From NCBI RefSeq assembly GCF_008704995.1, contig NZ_CP023747.1:5363501-5427500 (forward strand): a stretch of 64,000 bases of DNA. The letters run 5' to 3'. Of the stretch, positions 34,445 to 43,132 are shown piece after piece (within the stretch, counting starts at the first letter, position 1; each line of letters begins with the position of its first letter). Source of the stretch: Streptomyces nodosus (lineage in GTDB: Bacteria > Actinomycetota > Actinomycetes > Streptomycetales > Streptomycetaceae). A program made the translations under genes and the position numbers. Below the pieces are notes generated by a model. It was not told the DNA's origin and did not search any database. It worked only from the letters and a program-made list of their open reading frames with translations.

Positions 34445-35779
34445 TCAGATGCCCGCGAACGCCTGCTCGACGATGTCGAGGCCCTCGTTCAGCAGGTCCT
34501 GACCGATGACCAGCGGGGGCAGGAAGCGCACCACATTGCCGTAGGTGCCGCAGGTCAGGACCAGCAGCCCCTCCTGGTGACAGGCCTTGGCGAGCGCGGC
34601 GGTCGCCTCCGGGTGGGGCTCCTTGCCGGCGCGGTCCTTGACCAGCTCGATCGCGATCATCGCACCGCGACCGCGGATGTCGCCGATGATGTCGAACTTC
34701 TCGGCCATCGCGGTGAGGCGGGCCTTCATGGTCGCCTCGATCTCCTTGGCCCGGGCGTTGAGGTCGAGCTCCTTCATCGTCTCGATCGCGCCGAGCGCAC
34801 CCGCGCAGGCGACCGGGTTGCCGCCGTAGGTGCCGCCCAGACCGCCCGCGTGCGCGGCGTCCATGATCTCGGCGCGGCCCGTCACGGCGGCCAGCGGCAG
34901 ACCGCCGGCGATGCCCTTGGCCGTGGTGATCAGGTCCGGGACGATGCCCTCGTCCTCGCAGGCGAACCACTGGCCGGTGCGGCAGAAGCCGGACTGGATC
35001 TCATCGGCGACGAAGACGATGCCGTTGTCCGTGGCGAACTGGCGCAGCGCGGGCAGGAAGCCCTTCGCCGGCTCGATGAAGCCGCCCTCGCCGAGCACCG
35101 GCTCGATGATGATCGCGGCGACATTGTCCGGGCCGACCTGCTTGGTGATCTGGTCGATGGCCTGGGCGGCGGCCTCGGGGCCGCAGTTCTCCGGGCCGGT
35201 CGGCCAGCGGTAGCCGTACGCCAGCGGCATGCGGTAGACCTCGGGCGCGAACGGCCCGAAGCCGTTCTTGTACGGCATGTTCTTGGCGGTGAGGGCCATC
35301 GTGAGGTTGGTGCGGCCGTGATAGCCGTGGTCGAACACGACGACCGCCTGGCGCTTGGTGTAGGCGCGGGCGATCTTCACGGCGTTCTCGACGGCCTCGG
35401 CACCCGAGTTGAACAGCGCGGACTTCTTGGCGTGGTCACCCGGGGTGAGCGCGGCCAGCTCCTCCGCGACGGCCACATAGCCCTCGTACGGCGTCACCAT
35501 GAAACAGGTGTGGGTGAAGTCGGCCAGCTGGGCGGAGGCCCGGCGGACGACGGCCTCGGCGGAGGCGCCCACCGACGTCACCGCGATGCCGGAACCGAAG
35601 TCGATCAGACGGTTGCCGTCGACGTCCTCGATGATCCCGCCGCCCGCACGCTTGGTGAAGACCGGCAGTGTGGAGCCCACGCCCTGCGCGACCACGGCGG
35701 TACGGCGGGCCTGCAGCTCCTGCGACTTCGGGCCGGGGATGGCGGTGACGACGCGGCGCTCCTGCGGAAGTGCGGTCAT
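34445..35779 (-). CDS. gabT: 4-aminobutyrate (GABA) transaminase
   Basis: The 444-residue class III aminotransferase converts GABA and 2-oxoglutarate to succinate semialdehyde and glutamate. It carries the PLP lysine in DLITTAKGIAGGLPLAAV (Lys288) and IVFVADEIQSGFCRTGQWFACE. The GabT-specific NSGAEAVENAVKIARAYTKRQAVVVFDHGYHGRT and the end GQDLLNEGLDIVEQAF are also present. The ATG at 35779 follows GGGAGC. It is separate from the polyamine operon but should receive the GABA made from putrescine; a succinate-semialdehyde-type dehydrogenase lies 4.5 kb away on the other strand. Actinobacterial homologues are usually annotated gabT with good support. Confidence 0.92.
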   Translation of the reverse strand: MTALPQERRVVTAIPGPKSQELQARRTAVVAQGVGSTLPVFTKRAGGGIIEDVDGNRLIDFGSGIAVTSVGASAEAVVRRASAQLADFTHTCFMVTPYEGYVAVAEELAALTPGDHAKKSALFNSGAEAVENAVKIARAYTKRQAVVVFDHGYHGRTNLTMALTAKNMPYKNGFGPFAPEVYRMPLAYGYRWPTGPENCGPEAAAQAIDQITKQVGPDNVAAIIIEPVLGEGGFIEPAKGFLPALRQFATDNGIVFVADEIQSGFCRTGQWFACEDEGIVPDLITTAKGIAGGLPLAAVTGRAEIMDAAHAGGLGGTYGGNPVACAGALGAIETMKELDLNARAKEIEATMKARLTAMAEKFDIIGDIRGRGAMIAIELVKDRAGKEPHPEATAALAKACHQEGLLVLTCGTYGNVVRFLPPLVIGQDLLNEGLDIVEQAFAGI

Positions 35780-36099
35780 GGGGGCTCCCTGATGATCGTG
35801 CGAACCGGGCCGGGTGATTCCGGCCTGCCGGAGTTCCGGTGGACCGGGGGCTCCGGGCGGGGTGTGCAGCGGACGCTTACCTTCTTTTCTCGCAGGCTAG
35901 AGCCGGTCGCGGAAGGTGGGCATGCTCCATGTGGGCGCCTTGGGAACCCCTGCTTGTCCGTGGTGGACATAGAGGCGGATCCGGCGCTTCCGGCAGCCGG
36001 GCCGCGGGCCGGGCGCGTAATCGGTGAACTCCCCTTGCGGGGGCGTTAGATTGGCTCGCGGACGGTGCACGGAGCGCGGCTGGTCAGGGGGCAGGGGCG

Positions 36100-38217
36100 A
36101 TGGACGGCGACGGGACGCAGGACGCCAAGGGCACACGGTCCGGCTCCGTGCCGCGTCCGGCGGGGCCGCCCCCGCTGCCGCCCCGGCCCACCCGGGCCCC
36201 CGCACCGCCGCCGCTGCCGGACGGCTCGGCGTTCCTCGGCTGGCTGCGGACGCCGCGGCCCTCGACACCGCCCGGCGTCTGGCGCTTCGGACATCTGCCC
36301 CGGCCCGAACAGGAGCCCGAGCGGACGCCGCCCCGGCAGCTGATCAGCGGGGCGCTGATCGCGTTCCTGGTGGGCTGGCTGATCTGGTCGCTGCTGTGGA
36401 ACAACTACCTCGGCGGCTGGTGGGTGGTGCCGCTGGAGCTGTTCACCCCGGACTCCTGGCGCCACAGCGGCAACCGCGTCGGCAACGCCGTCCTCTGGTA
36501 CGGCTACTACACCCTCATCGCCCTCGCCATCGCCCTCGCCGTCGGCAAGCTCGGCCGCTGGGGAGAGCTCTGGCGGCGCTTCGGACCGCCCGCCTGGACC
36601 ACCGTCGCCCCGGTGGACGAGCGGCCGCCGGCGCCCGAGGACGACCCCGCCCAGTGGAACCAGCTGCGTGCCGCCGGCGCCAACGAGGCCGCCGAACGGC
36701 TGGCCGCCGAGGCGCGCGCCGGACTGATGCGTGACGTCGACCACGCCCGCATCAGCCGCGCCTGGCAGGGCGTGCTGAACGGCCGGCACAGCCTCGCCAC
36801 CTTCACCGGCGCGGTCCTCAAACAGGGCGCCGCCGCCTGTCCGCACCCCTCCGGGAACCGCGACCTGCCCACCAGGATCGCCCGGCACGACCTGATCACC
36901 GGGCAGGTGCGGCTCGGCTCCGCCGTCGACGACCCCCGCAACCCCTACGCCTACCGCGGCGCCGGACTCGCCCTCGGCCCCGAACTGCTCGGCACCTCCC
37001 TGGTCGCCGTCGGGCCCGCGGGCACCGGCAAGACCAGCTCGGTGGTGTGGCCGCTCACCGAGTCGCTCTGTCTGCAGGCGCTCGCCGGGCGGGCCGCCGT
37101 GGTCGTGGTGGGCGCGGCTGGCGCCGGTCTCGGCCCGGTGGACGCCTATGACGTCGTCGTCCGCATCGGCCACCCCGAATCGGAGTACGACCTGGACCTG
37201 TACGGCGGCACCGCCGACCCGGACGAGGCGGCGGCCGTCCTCGCCGAGGCCCTGGCCGGGGACCTCACCGAGGCCCACTCCGGCGGGGACAGCCGCCGCT
37301 CCACCACCGTGCTCGCCCAGCTGCTCGGGCCGTACCGGGCCGTCCACGGCCGCTTCCCCTCCGTACCGGAGCTGCGGCAGCTGCTCGACGGCGCGCCCCG
37401 GCCGCTCGCCGCGCTCCGCAAGGCCCTGGAGGCCACCGGGCGGGACTCGCTGCTGCGCGAACTCGACGCGCGTGAACGGCAGTCCGGGCACCCCGGCGAT
37501 GTGGGCGGGCTGCTCGCCGACCGGGTGGCCCTGCTGGACCGGCCCGCCTTCGCCCCGTTCTTCGACACCTCGGGGCAGTCCCGGCCCTTCTCGCTGCGCG
37601 CCCTCGACCACCCGGTACGGGTCCGGATCGACCTGCCCGAACGCGGTCACGCCGACGCCTCACGGATCCTGGCGCGACTGGTGCTCGCCCAGTTCACGGC
37701 CAGCGTCGCCACCCGCGAGGACCGGTCCCTCTTCGCCTGTCTGGTGCTCGACGACGCGACCGGCGTGGTGACCCCCGAGGCCGTGCGCGGCATCCAGCGG
37801 CTGCGCTCCGTCAACGCCGGCGCCGTCCTCACCCTGCGCACCCTCGACGATGTGCCCCGGCCGCTGCGCGGACCCCTGCTCGGCGCCACCGGGTGCCGGA
37901 TGGCGCTGTCCGGCCTCACCCCCTGGGACGGGCAGGACTTCGCCGAGGTGTGGGGCAAGGAGTGGACCGAGACACGGGACGTCACCGACCGGCAGATCAT
38001 CGCGGAGACCCCGGCGGGCAAGGCGCTGCACATGCTGCGCCGCGTGATCACCGGGCGGGCGCCCACCGCGCGCGCCGTGACCGTGCGCCAGGTCGAGCGC
38101 GAGCGGTGGTCCGCGTCCGAACTGGCGCACGCGGTGCCGCCCGGTCACGCGGTGCTGTCCCTGACCGATGTGCGGGGCGAGCACGCGCCGCCGCTGCTGG
38201 TGAATCTGCGGGGCTGA
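36100..38217 (+). CDS. Two-TM ATP/GTP-binding protein of unknown function
   Basis: The 705-residue protein has a Pro-rich N-terminus of about 80 residues and two membrane spans (LISGALIAFLVGWLIWSLLW and AVLWYGYYTLIALAIALAVG). The cytoplasmic part has a P-loop, VAVGPAGTGKTSSVVWPLTES (about residues 303-323), and a Walker B-like LFACLVLDDATGV near residue 545. The layout resembles VirD4/TraG coupling ATPases and FtsK-like proteins. No relaxase, integrase or mating-pore gene is near, and the place looks chromosomal, so conjugation is unlikely. The role is unknown. G-rich sequence before the ATG at 36100 can serve as ribosome site. It is followed by a separate promoter region for pucR. Confidence 0.72.
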   Translation: MDGDGTQDAKGTRSGSVPRPAGPPPLPPRPTRAPAPPPLPDGSAFLGWLRTPRPSTPPGVWRFGHLPRPEQEPERTPPRQLISGALIAFLVGWLIWSLLWNNYLGGWWVVPLELFTPDSWRHSGNRVGNAVLWYGYYTLIALAIALAVGKLGRWGELWRRFGPPAWTTVAPVDERPPAPEDDPAQWNQLRAAGANEAAERLAAEARAGLMRDVDHARISRAWQGVLNGRHSLATFTGAVLKQGAAACPHPSGNRDLPTRIARHDLITGQVRLGSAVDDPRNPYAYRGAGLALGPELLGTSLVAVGPAGTGKTSSVVWPLTESLCLQALAGRAAVVVVGAAGAGLGPVDAYDVVVRIGHPESEYDLDLYGGTADPDEAAAVLAEALAGDLTEAHSGGDSRRSTTVLAQLLGPYRAVHGRFPSVPELRQLLDGAPRPLAALRKALEATGRDSLLRELDARERQSGHPGDVGGLLADRVALLDRPAFAPFFDTSGQSRPFSLRALDHPVRVRIDLPERGHADASRILARLVLAQFTASVATREDRSLFACLVLDDATGVVTPEAVRGIQRLRSVNAGAVLTLRTLDDVPRPLRGPLLGATGCRMALSGLTPWDGQDFAEVWGKEWTETRDVTDRQIIAETPAGKALHMLRRVITGRAPTARAVTVRQVERERWSASELAHAVPPGHAVLSLTDVRGEHAPPLLVNLRG

Positions 38218-38311
38218 GGCGCCGTCCGGCGGGGCGGTCCCGCGCTGCCGGGCGCCGGTGGCCGCGTACGGCCGAGACCGGTCCGGGATGTCTGGTTTGC
38301 GGGATCCCCTG

Positions 38312-38325
38312 TCACCGTACGGTGA
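38312..38325. promoter_or_regulatory. 14-bp perfect palindrome upstream of the PucR-type regulator gene
   Basis: TCACCGTACGGTGA is a perfect palindrome centred 97 bases before the ATG at 38415. It lies in the only intergenic stretch before the regulator and is a candidate autoregulatory site. No clear -35 and -10 pair could be fixed around it. Confidence 0.4.
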
Positions 38326-38414
38326 GGCAGAATCGACAGAAGTCGTTCATACGCGACGGCCAAAAGATCCCAGGACCCCCTGAAGATCACCACACCTGCC
38401 GACCTGAAGGCCTC

Positions 38415-40082
38415 ATGCCCCCGACCCTCGCCTCTCTCGTCCACCACTCCGCGCTCAAGCTGACCGTGCGCGCGGGCGAGGATCACCTGGACGTGCCCGT
38501 CCGCTGGGCACACGTCAGCGAGCTCGCCGACCCCGTGCCCTATATGGAGGGCGGCGAACTCCTGCTGATCACCGCGCTGAAGCTGGACGCCGAGGACCCG
38601 GGCGTCATGCGCCGCTATGTGAAGCGGCTGGCGGGCGCCGGTGTGGTCGGGCTCGGGTTCGCCGTCGGCGTCAACTACGACGAGGTCCCCGAGGCACTGG
38701 TGAACGCGGCGCGGGAGGAGGGGCTGCCGCTCCTCGAGGTGCCCCGGCGCACCCCCTTCCTGGCCATCAGCAAGGCCGTCTCCGCCGCCATAGCCGCCGA
38801 CCAGTACCGGGCCGTGACAGCGGGATTCGCCGCCCAGCGCGAACTGACCAGACGGGCCCTGCACGAGGGCCCCGAGGCGCTGCTTGCCGCGCTCGCCGGG
38901 CAGGTCGACGGCTGGGCCGCGCTGTACGACGCGTCCGGCGCCGTCGTCGCGGTCGCCCCCGAATGGGCCGGGCGGCGCGCGGCCCGGCTCACTGCCGAGG
39001 TGGAGCGGCTGCGGGAGCGTCCCGTTCCGGCCAGTTCCGTGGCCGGCGGTCCCAGCGGCGAGGACCGGGTCGAACTGCACTCCCTCGGCACCGGCCGCCG
39101 CCCGCGTGCCGCGCTGGCCGTGGGCACGGCGGCGGCCCTCGGCACCGCCGCGCGCTATGCGGTGCACTCCGCCATCGCCCTGCTGACCCTCACCACCGAG
39201 CGGTCCCGGTCCCTGCACGCCGCGGAGCAGCGGATCGGGGCGGCCGTACTGCGCATGCTGCTGGCCGGTGAGCCGGACCACGCGCGGGCGGTGGCGGGGG
39301 ATCTGTACGGGGAGCTCCTCGACGCCCCCTTCCGGCTGATTCTCGCCGAGGCGGCGTCCGCCTCGGCCGCCCGCGCGCACGCCGACGGACACGCACGCCC
39401 GGCGCCCGCGCCGCCGGCCGCCGCCGTGCTCGCGGCCGCCGACACGGCCGGCGATCCGCTGGACGGGCTCGCGGAGACCGTGGAGTCCGCCGCCGCGCGC
39501 TCCGGCGAGCCCGTGCTGGTCGTGCCCGACGGTGACCGGCTGGTGGTGCTCGCCGTGGACGGCGGCGCGGCCGTCGCCGCCGTCCAGGAGTACGCACCGG
39601 CGGTGCAGGCGGCCCGTGCCGCGGCCCCCGAGCAGTCGGCCGCCGAAGAGAACGAGCTGGTGGTGGGCATGTCGGCGCCCGCGGGACCGATCGCCGCGGC
39701 CACCGCCTACAAACAGGCCGAACAGGCACTCTCGGTGGCCAGGCGGCGCGGCCGGCCGCTGGTCGAGCACGAGGAGCTCGCGGCCGGCTCGGTCCTCCCG
39801 CTCCTCGCCGACGACGCGGTACGCGCCTTCGCGGACGGACTGCTGCGCGCCCTGCGGGAGCACGACGCCACGGGGCGGGGTGATCTGGTGGCCTCCCTGC
39901 GGGCCTGGCTGTCACGCCACGGCCAGTGGGACGCGGCGGCGGCCGACCTCGGCGTCCACCGCCACACCCTGCGCTACCGGATGCGCCGGGTCGAGGAGAT
40001 CCTGGGCCGCTCGCTCGACGACCCGGACGTACGGATGGAGCTGTGGCTGGCCCTGAAGGCCACCGCGGCGGCCGGGGAGTGA
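38415..40082 (+). CDS. PucR-family transcriptional regulator
   Basis: The 555-residue regulator has an N-terminal PucR domain (LASLVHHSALKLTVRAGEDHLDVPVRWAHVSELADPVPYMEGGELLLITAL), a central GGDEF-like/sensor region, and a C-terminal helix-turn-helix of the PucR/CdaR type (LRAWLSRHGQWDAAAADLGVHRHTLRYRMRRVEEILGRSLDDPDVRMELWLAL). It is followed 231 bases later by a succinate-semialdehyde-type dehydrogenase and lies 2.6 kb from gabT, so GABA or polyamine catabolism is the probable target. PucR-type activators in other actinobacteria govern purine, GABA or polyamine use. The ATG at 38415 follows GAAGG at five bases; the open frame upstream is unused. Confidence 0.85.
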   Translation: MPPTLASLVHHSALKLTVRAGEDHLDVPVRWAHVSELADPVPYMEGGELLLITALKLDAEDPGVMRRYVKRLAGAGVVGLGFAVGVNYDEVPEALVNAAREEGLPLLEVPRRTPFLAISKAVSAAIAADQYRAVTAGFAAQRELTRRALHEGPEALLAALAGQVDGWAALYDASGAVVAVAPEWAGRRAARLTAEVERLRERPVPASSVAGGPSGEDRVELHSLGTGRRPRAALAVGTAAALGTAARYAVHSAIALLTLTTERSRSLHAAEQRIGAAVLRMLLAGEPDHARAVAGDLYGELLDAPFRLILAEAASASAARAHADGHARPAPAPPAAAVLAAADTAGDPLDGLAETVESAAARSGEPVLVVPDGDRLVVLAVDGGAAVAAVQEYAPAVQAARAAAPEQSAAEENELVVGMSAPAGPIAAATAYKQAEQALSVARRRGRPLVEHEELAAGSVLPLLADDAVRAFADGLLRALREHDATGRGDLVASLRAWLSRHGQWDAAAADLGVHRHTLRYRMRRVEEILGRSLDDPDVRMELWLALKATAAAGE

Positions 40083-40164
40083 CGCCGGCCGGGGAGTGAC
40101 GCGGCGGCCGGGGGCTCCCTCGACGCCCCGGACACCCGGCGCCCGGCAGACGTGCCGCCAGTCC

Positions 40165-40192
40165 CTGTCTCTGCCTCTGTCTCTGTCTCTGT
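40165..40192. repeat. Hexanucleotide microsatellite
   Basis: CTGTCT-CTGCCT-CTGTCT-CTGTCT followed by CTGT is a pyrimidine-rich run of about four and a half six-base units between pucR and the dehydrogenase gene. Such a T-rich, low-GC tract is unusual in this genome. The surrounding gap 40083-40313 holds no gene, and a short duplicated GCCGGGGAGTGACG straddles the pucR stop. Confidence 0.7.
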
Positions 40193-40313
40193 ACAACCCG
40201 TACTGCCCCCGCCCCCCACTGCTCCTTGACGGACAAGCGACCCGTCGCCGTCGCGGCCCTACCGTGGACCCCGAACCGCATGGACCACCAACCTCCGAAG
40301 GGCCGGGACCCGC

Positions 40314-41759
40314 ATGACCTCCACCCACGCCTTCTGGCTCGCCGGCCGCCAGGCCACCGGTGAGACCACCTTCGACGTCACCTCCCCGTGGGACGGCCGT
40401 CTCGTCGCCCAGGTCAGCGTTCCGACCGAGGCCCAGGTCGAGGAGGCCGTGGCCGCGGCGTACGCCGTGCGCGACGAGTTCGCCGCCACCCCGGCGCATG
40501 TCCGGGCCGCCGCCCTGGACCATGTGTCCAAGCGGCTCATAGAGCGCACCGAGGAGATCGCCCAGCTGATCTCCGCCGAGAACGGCAAGCCCATCAAGTG
40601 GGCCCGCGGCGAGGTCGGCCGTGCTGTGTCGGTGTTCCGGTTCGCCGCGGAGGAGGCCCGTCGCTTCAACGGCGGCGAGGCCCAGCGCCTGGACACCGAC
40701 CTCGGCGGCCAGGGCCGTCTGGCGCTGACCCGCCGCTTCCCCAAGGGTGTCGTCCTCGGTATCGCGCCGTTCAACTTCCCGCTGAACCTGTGCGCCCACA
40801 AGATCGCCCCGGCCATCGCCGCCGGCGCCCCGATCGTCCTCAAGCCGGCGCCTGCTACCCCGCTGTCCGGCCTGATCATCGGTGAGCTGCTCGCCGAGAC
40901 CGAACTGCCCGCCGGCTCCTGGTCGATCCTCCCGGTCACCAACGACCGTATGCCCGCCCTGGTCCAGGACGAGCGCCTGCCGGTCATCTCCTTCACCGGC
41001 TCCGACAAGGTCGGCTACGCGATCATGGACTCGGTGCCGCGCAAGCACCTCACCCTGGAGCTGGGCGGCAATGGCGCGGCCGTCGTGCTCGCCGACTGGG
41101 CGAGCGACGAGGACCTGGACTGGGCCGCGAACCGCATCGCCACTTTCTCCAACTACCAGGGCGGCCAGTCCTGCATCTCCGTCCAGCGGGTGATCGCCGA
41201 TGCCGCGGTCTACGACCGGCTGCTGCCGAGGATCGTCGCCGCCGTCGAGGCCCAGGTCACCGGTGACCCCTCCGACGCCGCGACCGACGTGGGCCCGCTG
41301 GTCAGCGAGGACGCCGCCAAGCGCGTCGAGTCCTGGGTCGACGAGGCCGTGGGCGCCGGTGCCACGCTCCTGACCGGTGGCAAGCGCGACGGCGCCTCGT
41401 ACGCCCCCACCGTCCTCACCGATGTGCCGGCCGAGGTCACGATCTCCTGCGAGGAGGTCTTCGGACCCGTCCTCACCGTGCAGAAGGTCGACGGCGAGGC
41501 CGCCGCCTTCGCCGCCGTCAACGCCTCCAAGTACGGCCTCCAGGCGGGTGTGTTCACCCATGACCTCCAGGCCGCCTTCCGCGCCCACCGGTCCCTCGAG
41601 GTCGGCGGCGTCGTCATCGGCGACGTGCCCTCCTACCGCGCCGACCAGATGCCGTACGGCGGCGCCAAGCAGTCCGGAGTCGGCCGCGAGGGCGTCAAGT
41701 TCGCCATGGACGACTACACCTACGAGCGTGTCCTGGTCCTGACGGGCCTCGCCCTCTGA
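40314..41759 (+). CDS. Aldehyde dehydrogenase, succinate-semialdehyde-like
   Basis: The 481-residue enzyme has the catalytic cysteine in FSNYQGGQSCISVQRV (Cys287), the base in LTLELGGNGAAVV (Glu249) and APFNFPLNLCAHKIAPAIAAGAPIVLKPA for cofactor binding. FNFPLN and GGQSCISVQ place it with the glyceraldehyde-3-phosphate/phosphonoacetaldehyde/lactaldehyde-type branch rather than with the two aminobutyraldehyde enzymes. With gabT and a PucR regulator nearby, succinate semialdehyde is a likely substrate, but phosphonoacetaldehyde or glycolaldehyde cannot be excluded. The ATG at 40314 has AAGGG about a dozen bases upstream. A strong terminator follows the stop. Confidence 0.82.
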   Translation: MTSTHAFWLAGRQATGETTFDVTSPWDGRLVAQVSVPTEAQVEEAVAAAYAVRDEFAATPAHVRAAALDHVSKRLIERTEEIAQLISAENGKPIKWARGEVGRAVSVFRFAAEEARRFNGGEAQRLDTDLGGQGRLALTRRFPKGVVLGIAPFNFPLNLCAHKIAPAIAAGAPIVLKPAPATPLSGLIIGELLAETELPAGSWSILPVTNDRMPALVQDERLPVISFTGSDKVGYAIMDSVPRKHLTLELGGNGAAVVLADWASDEDLDWAANRIATFSNYQGGQSCISVQRVIADAAVYDRLLPRIVAAVEAQVTGDPSDAATDVGPLVSEDAAKRVESWVDEAVGAGATLLTGGKRDGASYAPTVLTDVPAEVTISCEEVFGPVLTVQKVDGEAAAFAAVNASKYGLQAGVFTHDLQAAFRAHRSLEVGGVVIGDVPSYRADQMPYGGAKQSGVGREGVKFAMDDYTYERVLVLTGLAL

Positions 41760-41780
41760 CCCCACCTCCACGGCAACGGC

Positions 41781-41819
41781 CGGAGCCCCCGCCCCTCCTA
41801 TTCGGAGGCGGGGGCTCCG
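41781..41819 (+). terminator. Terminator after the third aldehyde dehydrogenase
   Basis: A 13-bp stem (41781-41793 with 41807-41819) is extended by a further three pairs past a two-base bulge, with loop TATTC. It starts 22 bases after the stop. Confidence 0.8.
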
Positions 41820-41821
41820 CC

Positions 41822-42145
41822 GTGTGGGAGCCGACGGGGACGGCGCTGGATGCGCTCTCGCGGATGACGGCCGAGCACATGGCCTTGCCGTTCCCGCCCG
41901 GCTTCCGCGGCCTGGACATCGAGGGCCAGGACATGGTGATGCTCGACGCGGACGCCTACGGCTACGCCACGAGCGCCCTCGAAAGACCCCTCACCGAACA
42001 GCACCGTGCCGGCCTCACGCAATTGACGGCGGTGTTCGACAAGGTCCTCCCGGCGATCGAAGACGAGTACGCGACCACGTACTACACGCACGTACGCGAC
42101 ATGGCCGTGCTGACCGCCGAGGTCGAGAACCTGCGCGAGAAGTAG
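41822..42145 (+). CDS. Hypothetical protein of 107 residues
   Basis: The reading frame has typical codon bias and encodes an acidic protein without membrane segments: LDALSRMTAEHMALPFPPGFRGLDIEGQDMVMLDADAYGY, then a probable helical half (LTEQHRAGLTQLTAVFDKVLPAIEDEYATTYYTHVRDMAVLTAEVENLREK). I do not know its function, though similar small proteins seem widespread in Streptomyces. The GTG at 41822 touches the preceding terminator; ATG codons at 41864 or 41876 would give shorter products. No good ribosome site decides. It marks the end of the core-like part, since GC falls after its stop. Confidence 0.6.
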   Translation: MWEPTGTALDALSRMTAEHMALPFPPGFRGLDIEGQDMVMLDADAYGYATSALERPLTEQHRAGLTQLTAVFDKVLPAIEDEYATTYYTHVRDMAVLTAEVENLREK

Positions 42146-42255
42146 TGCCCCTGACTGGGAACAGCCAGCGGATTGGCGATGACACCCTCTGGGGCGTCAA
42201 CCGCCGCAGGAAGGGTGCCGCAAACAACCTGTCCGCCCACAAAGGCGCTACACGG

Positions 42256-42903
42256 TCACGCCAGGCCGAACCATGGCAGGCACTCCGGCAGCCCTTCCAT
42301 CTGCACGGGAACCAGCTGGTGTTGTTGCCACTGTTCAGCAGTGAGGCGGAGCCTGCGCAGCACGGCGGGCTTGGCGCGTACGGAATGACGCTCGATGCCG
42401 TCCTCGCGATAGCCGAGCTTGCGTGAAACCTCCAGCGAGGCCGCATTGTCCGCATATGCCCCAGAAGTGGCGTACTGTGCACCGAGTCCAGCGAAGGCCA
42501 GGTGGAGGACAGCCGCGCGCATCTCAGTCCCCAGTCCCTGGCGGTGATAGGCCCTGCCCAGCCAGGAACCAGTGCCTACTTCACGGCGGATCGAAAAGTC
42601 CCGGGCACCGATGCCCTGTGTACCCACGACAATTCCGTCTCGCACGACCACCAGGTTCAGCTCCCAGTTCTCCGGCTGCCACTCGCCCCAGCAGCGCCAG
42701 TGGTACTGCAGGACACTCCGAGCACGCTGCTCGGGCGCGACATCGGTCCATGCCACAGTGAACGGCTGCACCGTCGGGTCATGCACACCATCGGCGGCCA
42801 ACGAAGCCAACGCGGCGAGATCATCCAGGTTCGGCAACCGCAGCTCCAGCCGCGGCGTGGTCAACCGGAGGCCCGCAAGCGGCCAGTGGGTCAGCAGGGT
42901 CAT
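42256..42903 (-). CDS. GNAT-family N-acetyltransferase (RimJ/RimL type)
   Basis: The 215-residue protein begins LTTPRLELRLPNLDDLAALASLA, a standard start for RimJ/RimL-like acetyltransferases. It has the acyl-CoA-binding loop in WLGRAYHRQGLGTEMRAAVLHLAF (Arg/Gln-x-x-Gly-x-Gly type), followed by GAQYATSGAYADNAASLEVSRKLGYREDGI. The target, a protein N-terminus or a small molecule, is unknown. Codon use is less G/C-biased than in neighbouring genes, with many A/T-ending codons, so recent acquisition is likely. The ATG at 42903 has only a weak ribosome site; a TTG eight codons upstream is an alternative. Confidence 0.82.
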   Translation of the reverse strand: MTLLTHWPLAGLRLTTPRLELRLPNLDDLAALASLAADGVHDPTVQPFTVAWTDVAPEQRARSVLQYHWRCWGEWQPENWELNLVVVRDGIVVGTQGIGARDFSIRREVGTGSWLGRAYHRQGLGTEMRAAVLHLAFAGLGAQYATSGAYADNAASLEVSRKLGYREDGIERHSVRAKPAVLRRLRLTAEQWQQHQLVPVQMEGLPECLPWFGLA

Positions 42904-43132
42904 GAGCAGGGATTCTTCTCGCCCCAAGCCATCGTGACCACTGGATTTTCGAGGGGGAGTGCTGCGGATTCCTACGCCCCCGACCCGGTGGACCTATTCG
43001 GTCACGGCACTGGCGACAGCGCCGGTCGCCGGTCCATGGACGCGGCTCGCGGCCGGCGATGAAGTCGTCCGAGAGCCGATGGTTTCGGGCGGCATCTGTG
43101 CGCCAGGCACGTGCTGGGGCAAGGTGAAGGCC

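Noticed and set aside
36100..38217. The P-loop protein as a conjugation coupling ATPase marking an integrative element.
   Set aside because: No relaxase, integrase, attachment site or mating-pore gene is nearby and the surroundings are core-like.
42146..42255. A possible transposase remnant before the GNAT gene.
   Set aside because: The short open stretch has no similarity I can recognise and no terminal repeats.
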